DNA from: Cyclospora cayetanensis
Taxonomy: Eukaryota > Apicomplexa > Conoidasida > Eucoccidiorida > Eimeriidae
Length of the DNA stretch: 37,359 bases
Assembly (NCBI RefSeq): GCF_002999335.1
Contig: NW_020312222.1
Span: 1-37,359, forward strand
Direction: 5' to 3'
Shown here: piece by piece, positions 1-10,674 of the stretch
Numbering within the stretch: the stretch's first letter is position 1
How the letters are laid out: the number at the start of each line of letters is the position of its first letter
Position numbers and translations under genes: made by a program
The notes under the pieces: generated by a model
Told to the model about the DNA's origin: nothing
Seen by the model: only the letters and a program-made list of their open reading frames with translations
Databases searched by the model: none

Positions 1-880
1 TTATTGATATGAAGGCTGGTGAACATTTGCATGCTGCATGACTCAGGCAGTGCGCTCTTTGTATGCAAAGGTATGGGGTGTAGAATGAGCTTTTTGCTGT
101 AGCTAATGCACGTAGGCTCAGGCCAGCGGTGAGCTTGTGTGTTGAAGTGGGATGGCTAGCACTGTTGTTATGTGTAGCCGCTTGGAGAGGAGCAGGCTAC
201 CCACTGCATTCAACGTGTGTCTCATATACGAGCTATTGCAGTTGCCGAATCTGATAGTGACAATTGGAGTACCGAGCGGCGTCCTTGTTCAGGAGAGCAT
301 AAACACGTTGGAGTGGCTGTAGTTATTTGATGTTTGGCTGTTATACGTAATGCAGCCTTTGCGCTGATGGTGCGCATTTGCTAATGCCGGTCTGCGTTGG
401 CGATTCTCAGGAAGTGGGTTGTGCAAGCGAGGCGCGGTTTGGGAGTGGGGGCGGCTAAGCGGCCAATGTGTCGTAGGTGTTGTTTGGTGCCACTGGTCTA
501 ATAGACATGTGGTTCGGAGTGTTGTGGAGACTTGCAAGCGTCTTTGCGTTTAGGCGACTGTGGCAGGACGATGCTGAGTTGGCAGGTGCTCTGGACGCCA
601 GTGGCAGTGTGGTTCCTGTGCGTGAATCAGCGTTGGTGTCGTCGTGTCGTATTGCATGTGCTCAAAGCAACAATATCAATAACAGCAATAGAACCGCTTA
701 TGTGAGAATGGGGTAAAGGCAAATTAGTGCTTTATAAGATGTCGAGGCTTGTTCCATGGCATGTGGATGGAAAGTGGTCGGTTGTTTTCAGCGTATGGAA
801 TGCTTATTCGAGCTTGGCCATAAGACTAGAGTAGTTCTAGCACGAGCGCATCGGCTAGCACCTGGCGTCGCTTTGATGCG
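1..880 (+). repeat. Satellite monomer 1 (880 bp)
   Basis: Near-twin of monomer 2: 160-399 differs from 1041-1280 at about two positions. It carries a 12-nt deletion after GTGTGT near 211-217, shared with monomer 2. The 14-bp palindrome is degraded (TTTGTATGCAAA) and TGACTCA is kept. Bases 400-465 differ strongly from the matching stretch of monomer 2, although both sides match closely. Confidence 0.93.
661..692 (+). other. A-rich CAA/CAG-like tract (representative copy)
   Basis: A degenerate run of CAA, CAG and CAT triplets recurs at offset ~660-700 of nearly every monomer. In 661-700 I count A19 C10 T7 G4, opposite to the GT bias of the rest of the strand. It could be a remnant of an old trinucleotide repeat. 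No function can be assigned. Confidence 0.5.
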
Positions 881-1763
881 TTATTGATATGAAGGCTGGT
901 GAACATTTGCATGCTGCATGACTCAGCAAGTGCGCTCTTTGTATGCAAAGGTGTTGAGGTGTAGAATGTGCATTTTGCTGTAGCTAATGCACGTAGGCTC
1001 AGGCCAGCAGTTAGCTTGTGTGTTGAAGTGGGATGGCTATCACTATTGTTATGTGTAGCCGCTTGGAGAGGAGCAGGCTGCCCACTGCATTCAACGTGTG
1101 TCTCATATACGAGCTATTGCAGTTGCCGAATCTGATAGTGACAATTGGAGTACCGAGCGGCATCCTTGTTCAGGAGAGCATAAACACGTTGGAGTGGCTG
1201 TAGTTATTTGATGTTTGGCTGTTATACGTAATGCAGCCTTTGCGCTGATGGTGCGCATTTGCTAATGCCGGTCTGCGTTGTCAATGTGAAGCTAGTGAGT
1301 TTCGCAAGGCAAGTGCGGTTAGGATGTGGGGGCGGATAAGCAGCCAATGTGTCGTAGGTGTTGTTTGGTGCCACTGGTCTAATAGACATGTGGTTCGGAG
1401 TGTTGTGGAGACTTGCAAGCGTCCGTGCGTTTAGGCGACTGTGGCAGGACGATGCTGAGTTGGCAGGTCATCTGGACGTCAGTGGCAGTACGGTTCCTGT
1501 GCTTGAATCTGCGCTACTGTCGTTGTATCGTATTGCATGTGCTCAAAGCAACAATATCAATAACAGCAATAGAACCGCTTATGTGAGAATGGGGTAAAGG
1601 CAAATTAGTGCTTTATAAGATGTCGAGGCTTGTTCCATGGCATGTGAATAATGAAGTGGTCAGTTGTTTTCAGCGTATGGAATGTTTTGTGCAGGCTTAG
1701 CCATAAGACTAGAGTAGTTCTAGCACGAGCACATAGATTAGCACTTTCTTTTGCTTTGATGCG
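881..1763 (+). repeat. Satellite monomer 2 (883 bp)
   Basis: Shares the 12-nt deletion and most private variants with monomer 1, including the stretch through the A-rich tract and AATGGGGTAAAGG near 1590. At 1281-1345 it carries a different allele, GCTAGTGAGTT, otherwise seen in monomer 7. It has the GCTACTGTCG allele near 1512, where monomer 1 has GTTGGTGTCG. Confidence 0.93.
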
Positions 1764-2657
1764 TTATTGATATGAAGGCTGGTGAACATTTGCATGCTGC
1801 ATGACTCAGCAAGTGCGCTCTTTGCATGCAAAGGTGTTGAGGTGTAGGATGTGCATTTTGCTGTAGCTAATGCACGTAGGCTTAGGCCAGCAGTTAGCTT
1901 GTGTGTTGCAGTGGGATGGCTATCACTGTTGTTATGTGTAGCCGCAGGTGGAGCAGTACCCTGCGCACTGCATTTAAAGTGTGTTTCACTTAGATGCTCC
2001 GTTATGAGCTGTTTCAGTGGCCGAGTCTGAAGGCGACAGTTGTTGGACCGCGTGGCATCCTTGTTCAGGAAAGCCTAAGCACGTTGGAGTGGCTGTAGTT
2101 GCTTGATGGTGCGCTGTTGTACGTAATGCAGGCTTTACGCTGATGGTGGGCATTTGCTAATCCGGTCTGCGTTGGCGATTGTCAGGAAGTGGGTTGTGCA
2201 AGCCAAGTGCGGTTTGGGTGTGGGGGCGGACAAGCAGCCAATGTGTAGTAGGTGTTGTTTGGTACCACTAGTCTTTTACACATGTGGTTCGGAGTGTTGT
2301 GGAGACTCGCAGGGGTCGGTGCGTTTAGCGGACTGTGGCAGGACGATGCTCAGGTTGGCAGGTTGTCTGGACGCCAGTGTCAGTACGGTCTCTGTGCTTT
2401 AATCTGCGGTGCTGTCGTCGTGTCGTGCTGCATGTGCTCAAACCAACAATATCAATAGCAGCAATAGAATGGCTCATGTGAGTATGGGGCTATGCCGAGT
2501 TGGTGCTTTATAACATGTGGAGGCTTGTACTTGGCTGATTGATTGGAGAATTGGTCAGTTGGTTGCAGATTCTGAAATGCCTATGCGACTGTGTCCATAA
2601 GACTAGAGTGCTTCTTGCACGAGTACATAGGCTAGCACTTGCTGTCGCTTTGATGCG
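1764..2657 (+). repeat. Satellite monomer 3 (894 bp)
   Basis: Shares the left-edge variants GCATGCTGC and GCACGTAGG with monomers 1 and 2, but lacks their 12-nt deletion and has an intact CTTTGCATGCAAAG palindrome. Its tail around 2526-2560 departs from the usual CCATGGCATGTGG stretch and partly resembles the tail of monomer 10. Confidence 0.92.
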
Positions 2658-3548
2658 GAATTGGTATGAAGGCTGGTGAACATTTGCACGCTGCATGACT
2701 CAGCAAGTGCGCTCTTTGCATGCAAAGGTGTGGGGTGTAGAATGTGCTTTCTGCTGTAGCTAATGCATGTAGGCTTAGGCCAGTAGTTAGCTTGTGTGTT
2801 GCAGTGGGATGGCTAGCACTGTTGTTATGTGCGGCCGCACGTAGAGGAATGCGCTGCGCACTGCATCCAAAGTGTGTTTCGCTTGGATGCTCCTATATTA
2901 TTGATTGCAGTGTCCGAAGCTGAAGGCTACAATTGGAAGATCGAGCGGCATCCTTGTTCAGGAGAGCCTAGGCACGTTCGAATAGCTGTAGTTGTTTGAT
3001 GTTTTGCTTTTGTACGTAATGCACCCTTTGTGCTGATGGAGCGCATTTGCTTATGCCGGTCTGCGTTGGCGATGCCCAGCAAGTGGGTTTTACAAAGGAG
3101 GCGCCGTTTGGGTGTGGGGATGTCTAACGAGCCAATGTGTCGTAGGTGTTGTTTGGTACCACTGGTCCTTTAGACATGTGGTGCGGAGTGTTGGTGGAGA
3201 CTCGCAGGCGTCCATGCGTTTAGGCGACTGTGGCAGGACGATGCTGAGTTGGCAGGTCCTCTGGACGCCATTAACAGTGTGGCTACTGCGCTTTAATATG
3301 TTTTGGTGTCGTATCATATTGCATGTGCTCAATGCAACAATGTCAATAGCAGCAATAGAACCGCTCGTGTGAGCATGAGGCCAATCCAAATCGGTGAGCT
3401 ACAAGATATGAAGGCTTGTTCCATGCCATGTGGATGGAAAAGCGGTCAGTTGTTTCTAGCGTATGGAATGCTCATGCGAGTGTGGCCATAAGACTAGAGT
3501 GGTTCTAGCACGAGCACATCGGCTAACACTTGCTGTCGCTTTGATGCG
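2658..3548 (+). repeat. Satellite monomer 4 (891 bp)
   Basis: First copy with the GAATTG boundary allele. Its tail block 3369-3419 differs from monomer 8 (6931-6981) at only two of 51 positions, although monomers 5-7 carry other alleles there. Palindrome and TGACTCA are intact. Confidence 0.92.
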
Positions 3549-4441
3549 GAATTGATATGGAGGCTGGTGAACATTTGCAAGCTGCATGACTCAGGCAGTG
3601 CGCTCTTTGCATGCAAAGGTGTGGGGTGTAGGATGTGGTTTTTGCTGTAGCTAATGCATGTAGGCTCAGGCCAGCGCCTAGCTTGTGTGTTGCAGTTTGA
3701 TGGCTAGCACTTTCGTTATGTGCAGCGGCTTGGAGAGGAGCAGGCTGCGCACTGCACTCAAAGTGTGTTTCACTTCGAGGCTCATATATTAGCTATTGCA
3801 GTTGGCGAATCTGAAAGCTAGAATTGGAGGACCGAACGGCATGCATGTTCAGGAGCGCCTATGCACCTTCGAGTAACTGGATTTCTTCGATCTCGCGCTG
3901 TTATACGTAATACAGCCTTTGCGCTGATGGTGGGCATTTGCTAATGTTGGTCTGCGTCGGCGATTCTCAGCTAGTGGGTTGTGCAAGGCAAGTGGGGTTT
4001 GGGTGTGGGGGCGGATATGCAGCCAGTGTCGTAGGTGTTGTTTGGTACCACTGGTTTTCTAGACATGTGGTTCGGAGTGTTAGTGGAGCCTCGCAGGCGT
4101 CTTTGCGTTTAGGCGACTGTGGCAGGACGATGCTGAGTTGGCAGGTCGTCTGGACGCCAGTGGCAGTGTGGTTCCTGTCCTCGAATCTGCGTTGGTGTTG
4201 TCGTGTCCTATTGCATGTGCTAAAAGCAACAATATCAATAGCAGCAATAGAACCCCTAATGTGAGTATGGGGCTGTGCCGAATTGGTGCATGAAATGATG
4301 GTGACGCGTGTTTGATTGCGAGTGGAAAATCAAGTGCTTAATTTCTTCCGGCGTATGGAATGTTTTGTGCGAGCTTGGCCATAAGACTAGAGTAGTTTTA
4401 GCACGAGTACATGGGCTAGCGTTTGCCGCCATTTCGACGCG
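3549..4441 (+). repeat. Satellite monomer 5 (893 bp)
   Basis: Carries the GGCATGCATG allele near 3838, which creates a TGCATGCA palindrome in place of the usual GCATCCTTG. The tail at about 4285-4345 is strongly diverged from the consensus and I could not match it to another copy. The final 20 bases (ATTTCGACGCGCAACGG area) are also unusual. Confidence 0.9.
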
Positions 4442-5326
4442 CAACGGATATGAAGGCTGGTGAACATTTGCACGCTGCATGACTCAGGCAGTGCGCTCTT
4501 TGCATGCAAAGGTGTGGGGTGTAGAATGTGCTTTTTGCTGTAGCTAATGCATGTAGGCTCAGGCCAGCAGTTAGCTTGTGTGTTGCAGTTTGATGGCTAG
4601 CACTGTTGTTATGTGCAGCGGCTTGGAGAGGAGTAGGCTGCGCACTGCACTCAAAGTGTGTTTCACTTGGATTCTTTGTTATGAGCTATTGCAGTTGCCG
4701 AATCTGAAAGCGAGAATTGGAGAACTGAGCGACATCCTTGTTCAGGAGCGCTCAAGCACCTTCGAGTGCCTGTAGTTCTTTGATATCTCGATGTTGTACA
4801 TAATGCAGCCTTTGAGCTGATAGTGCGCATTTACCACTCCGGTCTGCGTTGGCCATTTTCAGCAAGTGGGTTGAGCAGGGCAAGTGCAGTTTGGGTGTGC
4901 AAGCGGATAAGCAGCCCATGTGTCGTAGGTGTTGTTTGGTACCACTGGTCTTTTAGACATGTGGTGAGGAGTGCTGTGGAGACTCGCAGGCGTCCGTGCG
5001 TTTAGTGGACTGTGGAAGGATAATGCTGAGTTGGCAAGTCGTCTGGACGCAAGCGGCAGTATGGTTCCTGTACTTTAATCTGCGCATCGTGTCGTGTTGC
5101 ACGTGCTCAGAGCAGGAATATCAATAGCAGCAATAGAACCGCTTATGTGAGAATGGGGTGAAGGCACATTGGAGCTTCACAAGATGTGGAGGCTTGTTCC
5201 ATGGCATGTGGATGGAGAAGTGGTCAGTTGTTTCCAGCATATGGAACGCCTATGCGAGTTTGGCCATAAGACTAGAGTGGTTCTAGCACGAGCACATAGG
5301 CATGCACTTGGCGTCGCTTTGATGCG
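4442..5326 (+). repeat. Satellite monomer 6 (885 bp)
   Basis: Shorter mainly because of a ~9-nt deletion at about 5084, where the usual GTTGGTGTCGTCGTG run is reduced. The boundary allele is CAACGGATATG. Palindrome and TGACTCA are intact. The tail shares AATGGGGTGAAGG with the left-edge copies. Confidence 0.92.
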
Positions 5327-6217
5327 TTATTGATATGGAGGTTGGTGAACATTTGCACGCTGCATGACTCAGGCAGTGCGTTCTTTGCATGCAAAGGTGT
5401 GGGGTGTAGAATGTGCTTTTGCTGTAGCTAATGCATGTAGGCTCAGGCCAGCGCCTACCTTCTGTGCTGAAGTGGGGTGGCTAGCACTATTGTTATGTGC
5501 AGGCGCAGGGAGAGGAGCAGGCTGCGCACTGCACTCAAAGTGTGTTTCTCTTGGGTGCTACGTTATGAGCTGTTTCAGTGGCCAAATCCGAGAACGACAA
5601 TTGGAGGAACGAGCGGCTTCTTGGTCAGGAGAGCCTAAGCACCTTCGAATGGCTGTAGTTATTTGATGTTTGGCTGTTATACGTAATGCACTCTTTGCGA
5701 TGATGGAGCGCATTTGCTAATGTCGATGTGCGTTGGCGATGTGCAGCTAGTGAGTTGTGCAAGCGAGGTGCGTTTTGGGTGTGGGGGGGGATAAGCAGTC
5801 AATGTGTCGTAGGTGTTGTTTGGTACCACTGGTCCTTTAGACATGTGGCTCGGAGTGTTGTGGAGACTCGCAGGCGTCTTTGCGTTTAGGCGACTGTGGC
5901 AGGAGGATGCTGAGTTGGCAGGTGCTCTGGACGCCAGTGGCAGTACGGTTCCTGTGCATCAATCTTCGTTGGTGTCGTCGTGTCCTATTGCATGTGCTAA
6001 AAGCAACAACATCAATAGCAGCAATAGAAAACCTAATGCAAGTATGCGGCTATGCCGAATTGGTGCTTTATAACATGTGGAGGCTTGTTCCATGGCATGT
6101 GGATAATGAAGTGGTCAGCTGTTTTGCGATTATGGAATGCCTATGCGAGCGTGGCCATAAGAGTAGAGTGGTTCTAGCACGAGCACATAGGCTAGCACTT
6201 GCTGTCGCTTTGATACG
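5327..6217 (+). repeat. Satellite monomer 7 (891 bp)
   Basis: Shows the conserved core in typical form: TGACTCA at 5365-5371 and CTTTGCATGCAAAG at 5383-5396. It has a run of eight G at 5783-5790 where most copies have five. At 5620-5640 a rearranged CTTCTTGGTCAGG replaces the usual CATCCTTGTTCAGG. Confidence 0.93.
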
Positions 6218-7110
6218 GAATCGATATGGAGGCTGGTGAACATTTGCACGCTGCATGACTCAGGAAGTGCGCTCTTTGCATGCAAAGGTGTGGGGTGTAG
6301 GATATGCTTTCTGCTGTAGCTAATGCATGTAGGCTCAGGCCAGCAGTTAGCTTCTGTGCTGCATACGGGTGGCCATCACTGTTGTTATGTGCAGCCTCAG
6401 GGAGAGGAGCAGGCTGGCCACTGCACTCAAAGCGTTTTTCTCTTGGATGCTCCTTTATGAGCTATTGCAGTTGGCGAATCTGAAAGCGACAATTGGAGGA
6501 CCGAGCGGCATGCATGTTCAGGAGAATGTATGCAGCTTCGAGTGGCTGTAGTAGTTTGATGTTTGGCTGTTGTACGTAATGCAGGCTTTGCGCTGATGGT
6601 GCGCATTTGCTAATGCCGGTCTGTGTTGGCGATATCCAGAAAGTGGGTTGTGGAAGGCATGTGCGATTTGGGTGTGGGGGCAGCTATGCAGCCAATGCGT
6701 CGTAGGTGTTGTTTGGAACCACTGGTTCCTTAGACATGCGGTTCGGAGTGTTGTGGAGACTCGCAGGCGTCCATGCGTTTAGGCGACTGTGGAAGGACGG
6801 TGCTGAGTTGGCAGGTCGTCTAGACACCAGTTGCAGTACGGTTTTTGTGCAATAATCTGCGGTACTGGTGGCGTGTCGTATTGAATGTCCTCAAAGCAGC
6901 AATATCAATAGCGGCAATTGAACCGCTCATGTGAGCATGAGGCCAATCCGAATCGGTGAGCTACAAGATATGGAGGCTTGTACCATCGCATGTGGATGGA
7001 TAAGCGGTCAGTTGCTTCCAGCGTATGGAATGTCTATGCGAGCTTGGCTATAAGACTAGAGTGGTACTAGGACCAGCACATAGGCTAGCACTTGCTGTCG
7101 CTTTGATGCG
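6218..7110 (+). repeat. Satellite monomer 8 (893 bp)
   Basis: Carries GGCATGCATG near 6507 and the tail block shared with monomer 4 (6931-6981). The inverted repeat at its end is changed to CTAGAGTGGTACTAG. Palindrome and TGACTCA are intact. Confidence 0.93.
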
Positions 7111-7999
7111 GAATCGATATGGAGGCTGGTGAACGTTTGCAAGCTGCATGACTCAGGCAGTGCGCTCTTTGCATGCAAAGGTGTGGGGTGTAGAATGTGC
7201 TTTTGCTGTAGCTAATGCATGTAGGCTTAGGCCAGTAGTTAGTTTGTGTGTTGCAGTTTGATGGCTAGCACTGTTGTTATGTGCAGCCTCAGGGAGACGA
7301 GCAGGCTGCGCACTGCACTCAAAGTGTTCCACTTGGATGCTCATATATCAGCTGTTGCAATTGGCGAATCTGAAAGCTACAATTGGAGGACCGAGCAGCA
7401 TCCTTGTTCAGGAAAGCCTGTGGACCTCCGAGTGGGTGTAGATGTTTGATGTTTGGCTCTTGTACGTAATGCAGGCTTTGCGCTGATGGAGCGCATTTGC
7501 TCATGCGTGTCTGCGTTGGCGATGTGCAGAAAGTGGGTTGAGCAAGGCAAGTGCGGTATGGGTGTGCAAGCGGGTATGCAGCCAATGTGTCGTAGGTGTT
7601 GTTTGGTACCACTGGTCCTTTAGAAATGTGGTTCGGATTGTTGTGGAGACTCGCAAGCGTCTTTGCGTTTAGGGGACTGTGGCAGGACGATGCTGAGTTG
7701 ACGGGTTCTGTGGACTTCAGTGGCAGTGCGGTTCCTGGGCATTTATCTGCGTGGGTGTCGTTGTGTCGCATTGCATGTGCTGAAAGCAGCAATATCAATA
7801 GCAGCCATAGAATCGCTTATGTGAGTACAGTGGCATAACAAATTGGTGCTTTATAACATATGGAGGCTTGTTCCATGGCATGTGGATAATGAAGTGGTCA
7901 GTTGTTTTAGCATATGGAATGCTTATGCGGGCGTGGGCATAAGACTAGAGTGGTTCTAGAACGAGCACAGAGGCTGGCACTTGCCGTCCCTTTGAAGCG
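7111..7999 (+). repeat. Satellite monomer 9 (889 bp)
   Basis: Typical copy with GAATCG boundary. It has a 2-nt shortening at GTGTTCCAC near 7324, which shifts the reading frame that is open in some other copies. Palindrome and TGACTCA are intact. Confidence 0.93.
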
Positions 8000-8892
8000 T
8001 TATTGATATGGAGGCTGATGAACGTTTGCACGCTGCATGACTCAGGCAGTGCGCTCTTTGCATGCAAAGGTGTGGGGTGTAGGATGTGCTTTTGCTGTAG
8101 CCAATGCATGTAGGCTCAGGCCAGCAGTTAGCTTGTGTGTTGCAGTGTGATGGCTAGCACTGTTGTTATGTGCAGCCGCAGGGGGAGGAGCAGGCTGCGT
8201 ACTGCATGCAGAGTGCGTTTCACTTGGGTGCTGTGTTATGAGCTATTGCAGTTGGCGAATCTGAAAGCGACAATTGGAGGACCGAGTGGCGTCCTTGTCT
8301 AGGATAGCCTAAGCACCTGCGAGTGGCTGTAGTGCTTTGATGTTTGGCTGTTGAATATAATGCAGCCTTTGCGCTGATCGACCGCCTTTTGGTAATGCCG
8401 GTTTGCGTTGGCGATATCCAGCTAGTGGGTTGTACACGCAAAGTGCGGTTTGGGCGTGGGGGCGGATATGCAGCCAATGTGTCGTAGGTGTTGTTTGGTA
8501 CCACTGGTTCCCTAGACATGTGGTTCGGAATGTTAGTGGAGACTCGCAAGCGTCCGTGCGTTTAGGGGACTCCGGCAGGACGATGCTGAGTTGGCAGGTC
8601 GTCTGAACGGCAGTGCCAGTACGGTTCCTATGCTTGAATCTGCTTCGGTGTCGTCGTGTCGTATTGCATGTGCTAAAAGCAACAATATCGATAACAGCAA
8701 TAGACGGGTTTTCTCGGCATGTGGCTATGCCAAGTTGGTGCTCTGTCAGATGTGGAGGCTTGTAGCAAGTTAATTGACTGGAGAAGTGGTCAGTTGTTTC
8801 TAGCATATGGAATGCTTAGGCGAGCTTGGCCATAAGACTAGAGTAGTTCTAGCACGAGCACATAGGCTAGCACTTGGCGTCGCTTTGATTCG
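8000..8892 (+). repeat. Satellite monomer 10 (893 bp)
   Basis: Its block 8411-8633 matches 28898-29120 in monomer 33 at about 214 of 223 positions without gaps, far better than it matches its neighbours. The tail near 8757-8785 resembles the altered tail of monomer 3. Confidence 0.93.
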
Positions 8893-9783
8893 GAATTGAT
8901 AAGGAGGCTGGTGAACATTTGCACGCTGCATGATTCAGGAAGTGCGCTCTTTGCATGCAAAGATGTGGGGTGTAACATGTGCTTTTGCTGTAGCCAATGC
9001 ATGTAGGCTCAGGCCAGCAGTTAGTTTGGGTGTTGCAGTGTGATGGCTAGCACTGTTGTTATGTGCAGCCGCTTGGAGAGGAGTAGGATGCGCACTGCAC
9101 CTCACTAGTGTTTCACTTGAGTGCTCCTATATTATGTAATGCAGTTGGCGAATCTGAAAGCTAGAACTGGAGGACCGAGCGGCATGCATGTTTAGGAGAG
9201 CCTAAGCAGCTTCGAGTGGCTGTAGCTGTTTGATGTTTGGCTGTTGTACGTAATGCAGTCTTTGCGATGATGGTGGGCATGTGCTCATGCGGTCTGCGTT
9301 GGCGATGTGCAGGCAGTGGGTTGTGCAAGGCAACTGGGTCATGGGTGTTGGGGCAGCTAAGCAGTCAATGTGTCGTAGGTGTTGTTTGGTGCCACTGGTC
9401 CTTTAGACATGTGGTGCGGAGTGTTGTGGAGACTCGCAGTTGTCCGTGCGTTTAGGGGACTGTGGCAGGACGATGCTTTGTTGGCAGGTCTTGTGGAATC
9501 CAGTGACAGTACGGTTCCTGTGCTTAAATCTGCGTGAGTGTCATCGTGTCGTGTTGCATGTACTCAAAGCAGCAATATCAATGACACCAATAGGACCGCT
9601 AATGTGAGTGTGGGATAAAGGCGAATTGTTCACTTATAAGATGCACAGCCTTGTTCCATGGCATGTGGATGGAGAAGTGGTCAGTTGTTCCTAGCATATG
9701 GAATGCTTAGGCGAGCTTGGCCATAAGACTAGAGTGGTTCTAGCACGAGCACATAGGCTAGCACTTGCTGTCGCTTTGACGCG
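8893..9783 (+). repeat. Satellite monomer 11 (891 bp)
   Basis: Block 8964-9087 differs from 16955-17078 in monomer 20 at two of 124 positions. The AP-1-like heptamer is lost (TGATTCA). It carries GGCATGCATG near 9181. Confidence 0.93.
9729..9743. other. Short inverted repeat near monomer end (representative copy)
   Basis: CTAGA and TCTAG flank a 5-nt spacer GTGGT at offset ~837-851 of monomer 11. Most copies keep the arms. Several change one arm to CTAGG, which would still allow a G-U pair in RNA, and several change the spacer only. The stem is too short for a confident structure call. Confidence 0.4.
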
Positions 9784-10674
9784 GAATCGATATGGAGGCT
9801 GGTGAACATTTGCACGCTGCATGACTCAGGAAGTGCGCTCTTTGCATGCAAAGGTGTGGGGTGTAGGATGTGGTTTTTGCTGTAGCTAATGCATGTAGGC
9901 TCAGGCCAGCAGTTAGCTTGTGTGCTGCAGTAGAATGGCTAGCACTGTTGTTATATGCAGGCACAGGGGGAGCAGTCGGCTGGGCGCTGCACTCAAAGTG
10001 TTTCACTTGGGTACTATGTTATGAGGTATTGCAGTGGGCAAATGTGAAAGCGACAATTGGAGGACCGAGCGGCATGCATGTTCAGGAGAGCCTTAGCACC
10101 TTCGAGTGGCTGTAGTTGTTTGATGTTTGGCTGTTGTATGCAATGCAGGCTTTGTGATGATGGAGCACATTTGCTAATGCCGGTCTGCGTTGGCGATGTG
10201 CAGAAAGTGGGTTGTTCAAGCCAAGTGGGGAATGCGTTTGGGGGTGGCTTAGCACCCAATGTGTAGTAGGTGTCGTTTGGTACCACTGGTCCTTTAGACA
10301 TGTGGTTCGGAGTGTTGTGGAGACTCGCAGGCGTCCGTGCATTTAGGCGACTGTGGCAGGATGATGCTGAGTTGGGGGGTTCTGTGGATGCGAGTGGCAG
10401 TACAGTTCCTGTGCTTTAATCTTCGTTGGTGTCGTCGTGTCGTATTGCATTTTCTCAAAGCAACAATGTCAATAGCAGCAGTATACCGGTTATCTGATCT
10501 TGTGGCAATGCAAATTGGTGCTTTGCCAGGTGTAGAGGCTTGTTCCATGTCATGTGGATGGAGAGGTGGTCAGTTGGTTGTAGCGTATGGAATCCCATTG
10601 CCAGCTTGGCCATAAGACTAGAGTGGTTCTAGCACGAGCATATATCGACTAGCGCTTGCTGTCGCTTCGATGCG
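9784..10674 (+). repeat. Satellite monomer 12 (891 bp), usable as a reference copy
   Basis: A representative full copy. TGACTCA is at 9822-9828 (offset 39-45), CTTTGCATGCAAAG at 9840-9853 (offset 57-70), GGCTAGCACT near 9937, and TGGTACCA at 10278-10285 (offset 495-502). It carries the GGCATGCATG allele near 10071 and a 2-nt shortening at GTGTTTCAC near 9998. Confidence 0.95.
9822..9853. other. Conserved AP-1-like heptamer plus 14-bp palindrome (representative copy)
   Basis: TGACTCA (9822-9828) is followed after 11 nt by the perfect palindrome CTTTGCATGCAAAG (9840-9853). By my count TGACTCA is intact in 36 of 42 copies (lost in 11, 13, 18, 27, 30 and 41), and TTTGCATGCAAA in 27 of 42. TGACTCA is the known AP-1/GCN4-type site, and ATGCAAA resembles an octamer-type site. 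Binding here is inference only. The frequent loss of the palindrome argues against strict constraint. Confidence 0.5.

Noticed and set aside
477..716. Recurring + strand frame beginning MLFGTTGPLDMWFGVLWRL (also near 1358, 5813, 7596, 13805, 14697, 17371, 34193)
   Set aside because: The most common allele has an in-frame stop (the TAA in GTGCTTTAATCTGCG). Copies also differ by one base at GTGTTGTGGAG versus GTGTTAGTGGAG or GTGACTGGAG, which shifts the frame. Openness in some copies follows from the GT-rich composition.
8220..8806. Longer minus-strand frames (up to ~173 codons, for example 32903-33424, 7319-7798, 8309-8806) with shared NHMSKGPVVPNNTYDTL-like stretches
   Set aside because: They are antisense readings of the same repeat, end at different places in each copy, cross from one monomer block to another in varying frames, and have no consistent start. 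The GT-rich + strand makes stops scarce in the antisense frames.
9840..9853. CENP-B-box-like centromere protein site
   Set aside because: No stretch matching the NTTCGNNNNANNCGGGN core was seen in the copies examined, so a centromere role cannot be supported from motif content.
9757..9946. GGCTAGCACT occurring twice about 180 bp apart, suggesting a nucleosome-size subrepeat
   Set aside because: The similarity does not extend beyond the decamer, and no matching sequence was found at further ~178-bp steps through the monomer.
10300..10330. Possible RNA polymerase III B box (GGTTCGGAGTG)
   Set aside because: Matches only the first six bases of the GGTTCGANTCC consensus, no A box at suitable distance, and no T-run terminator.
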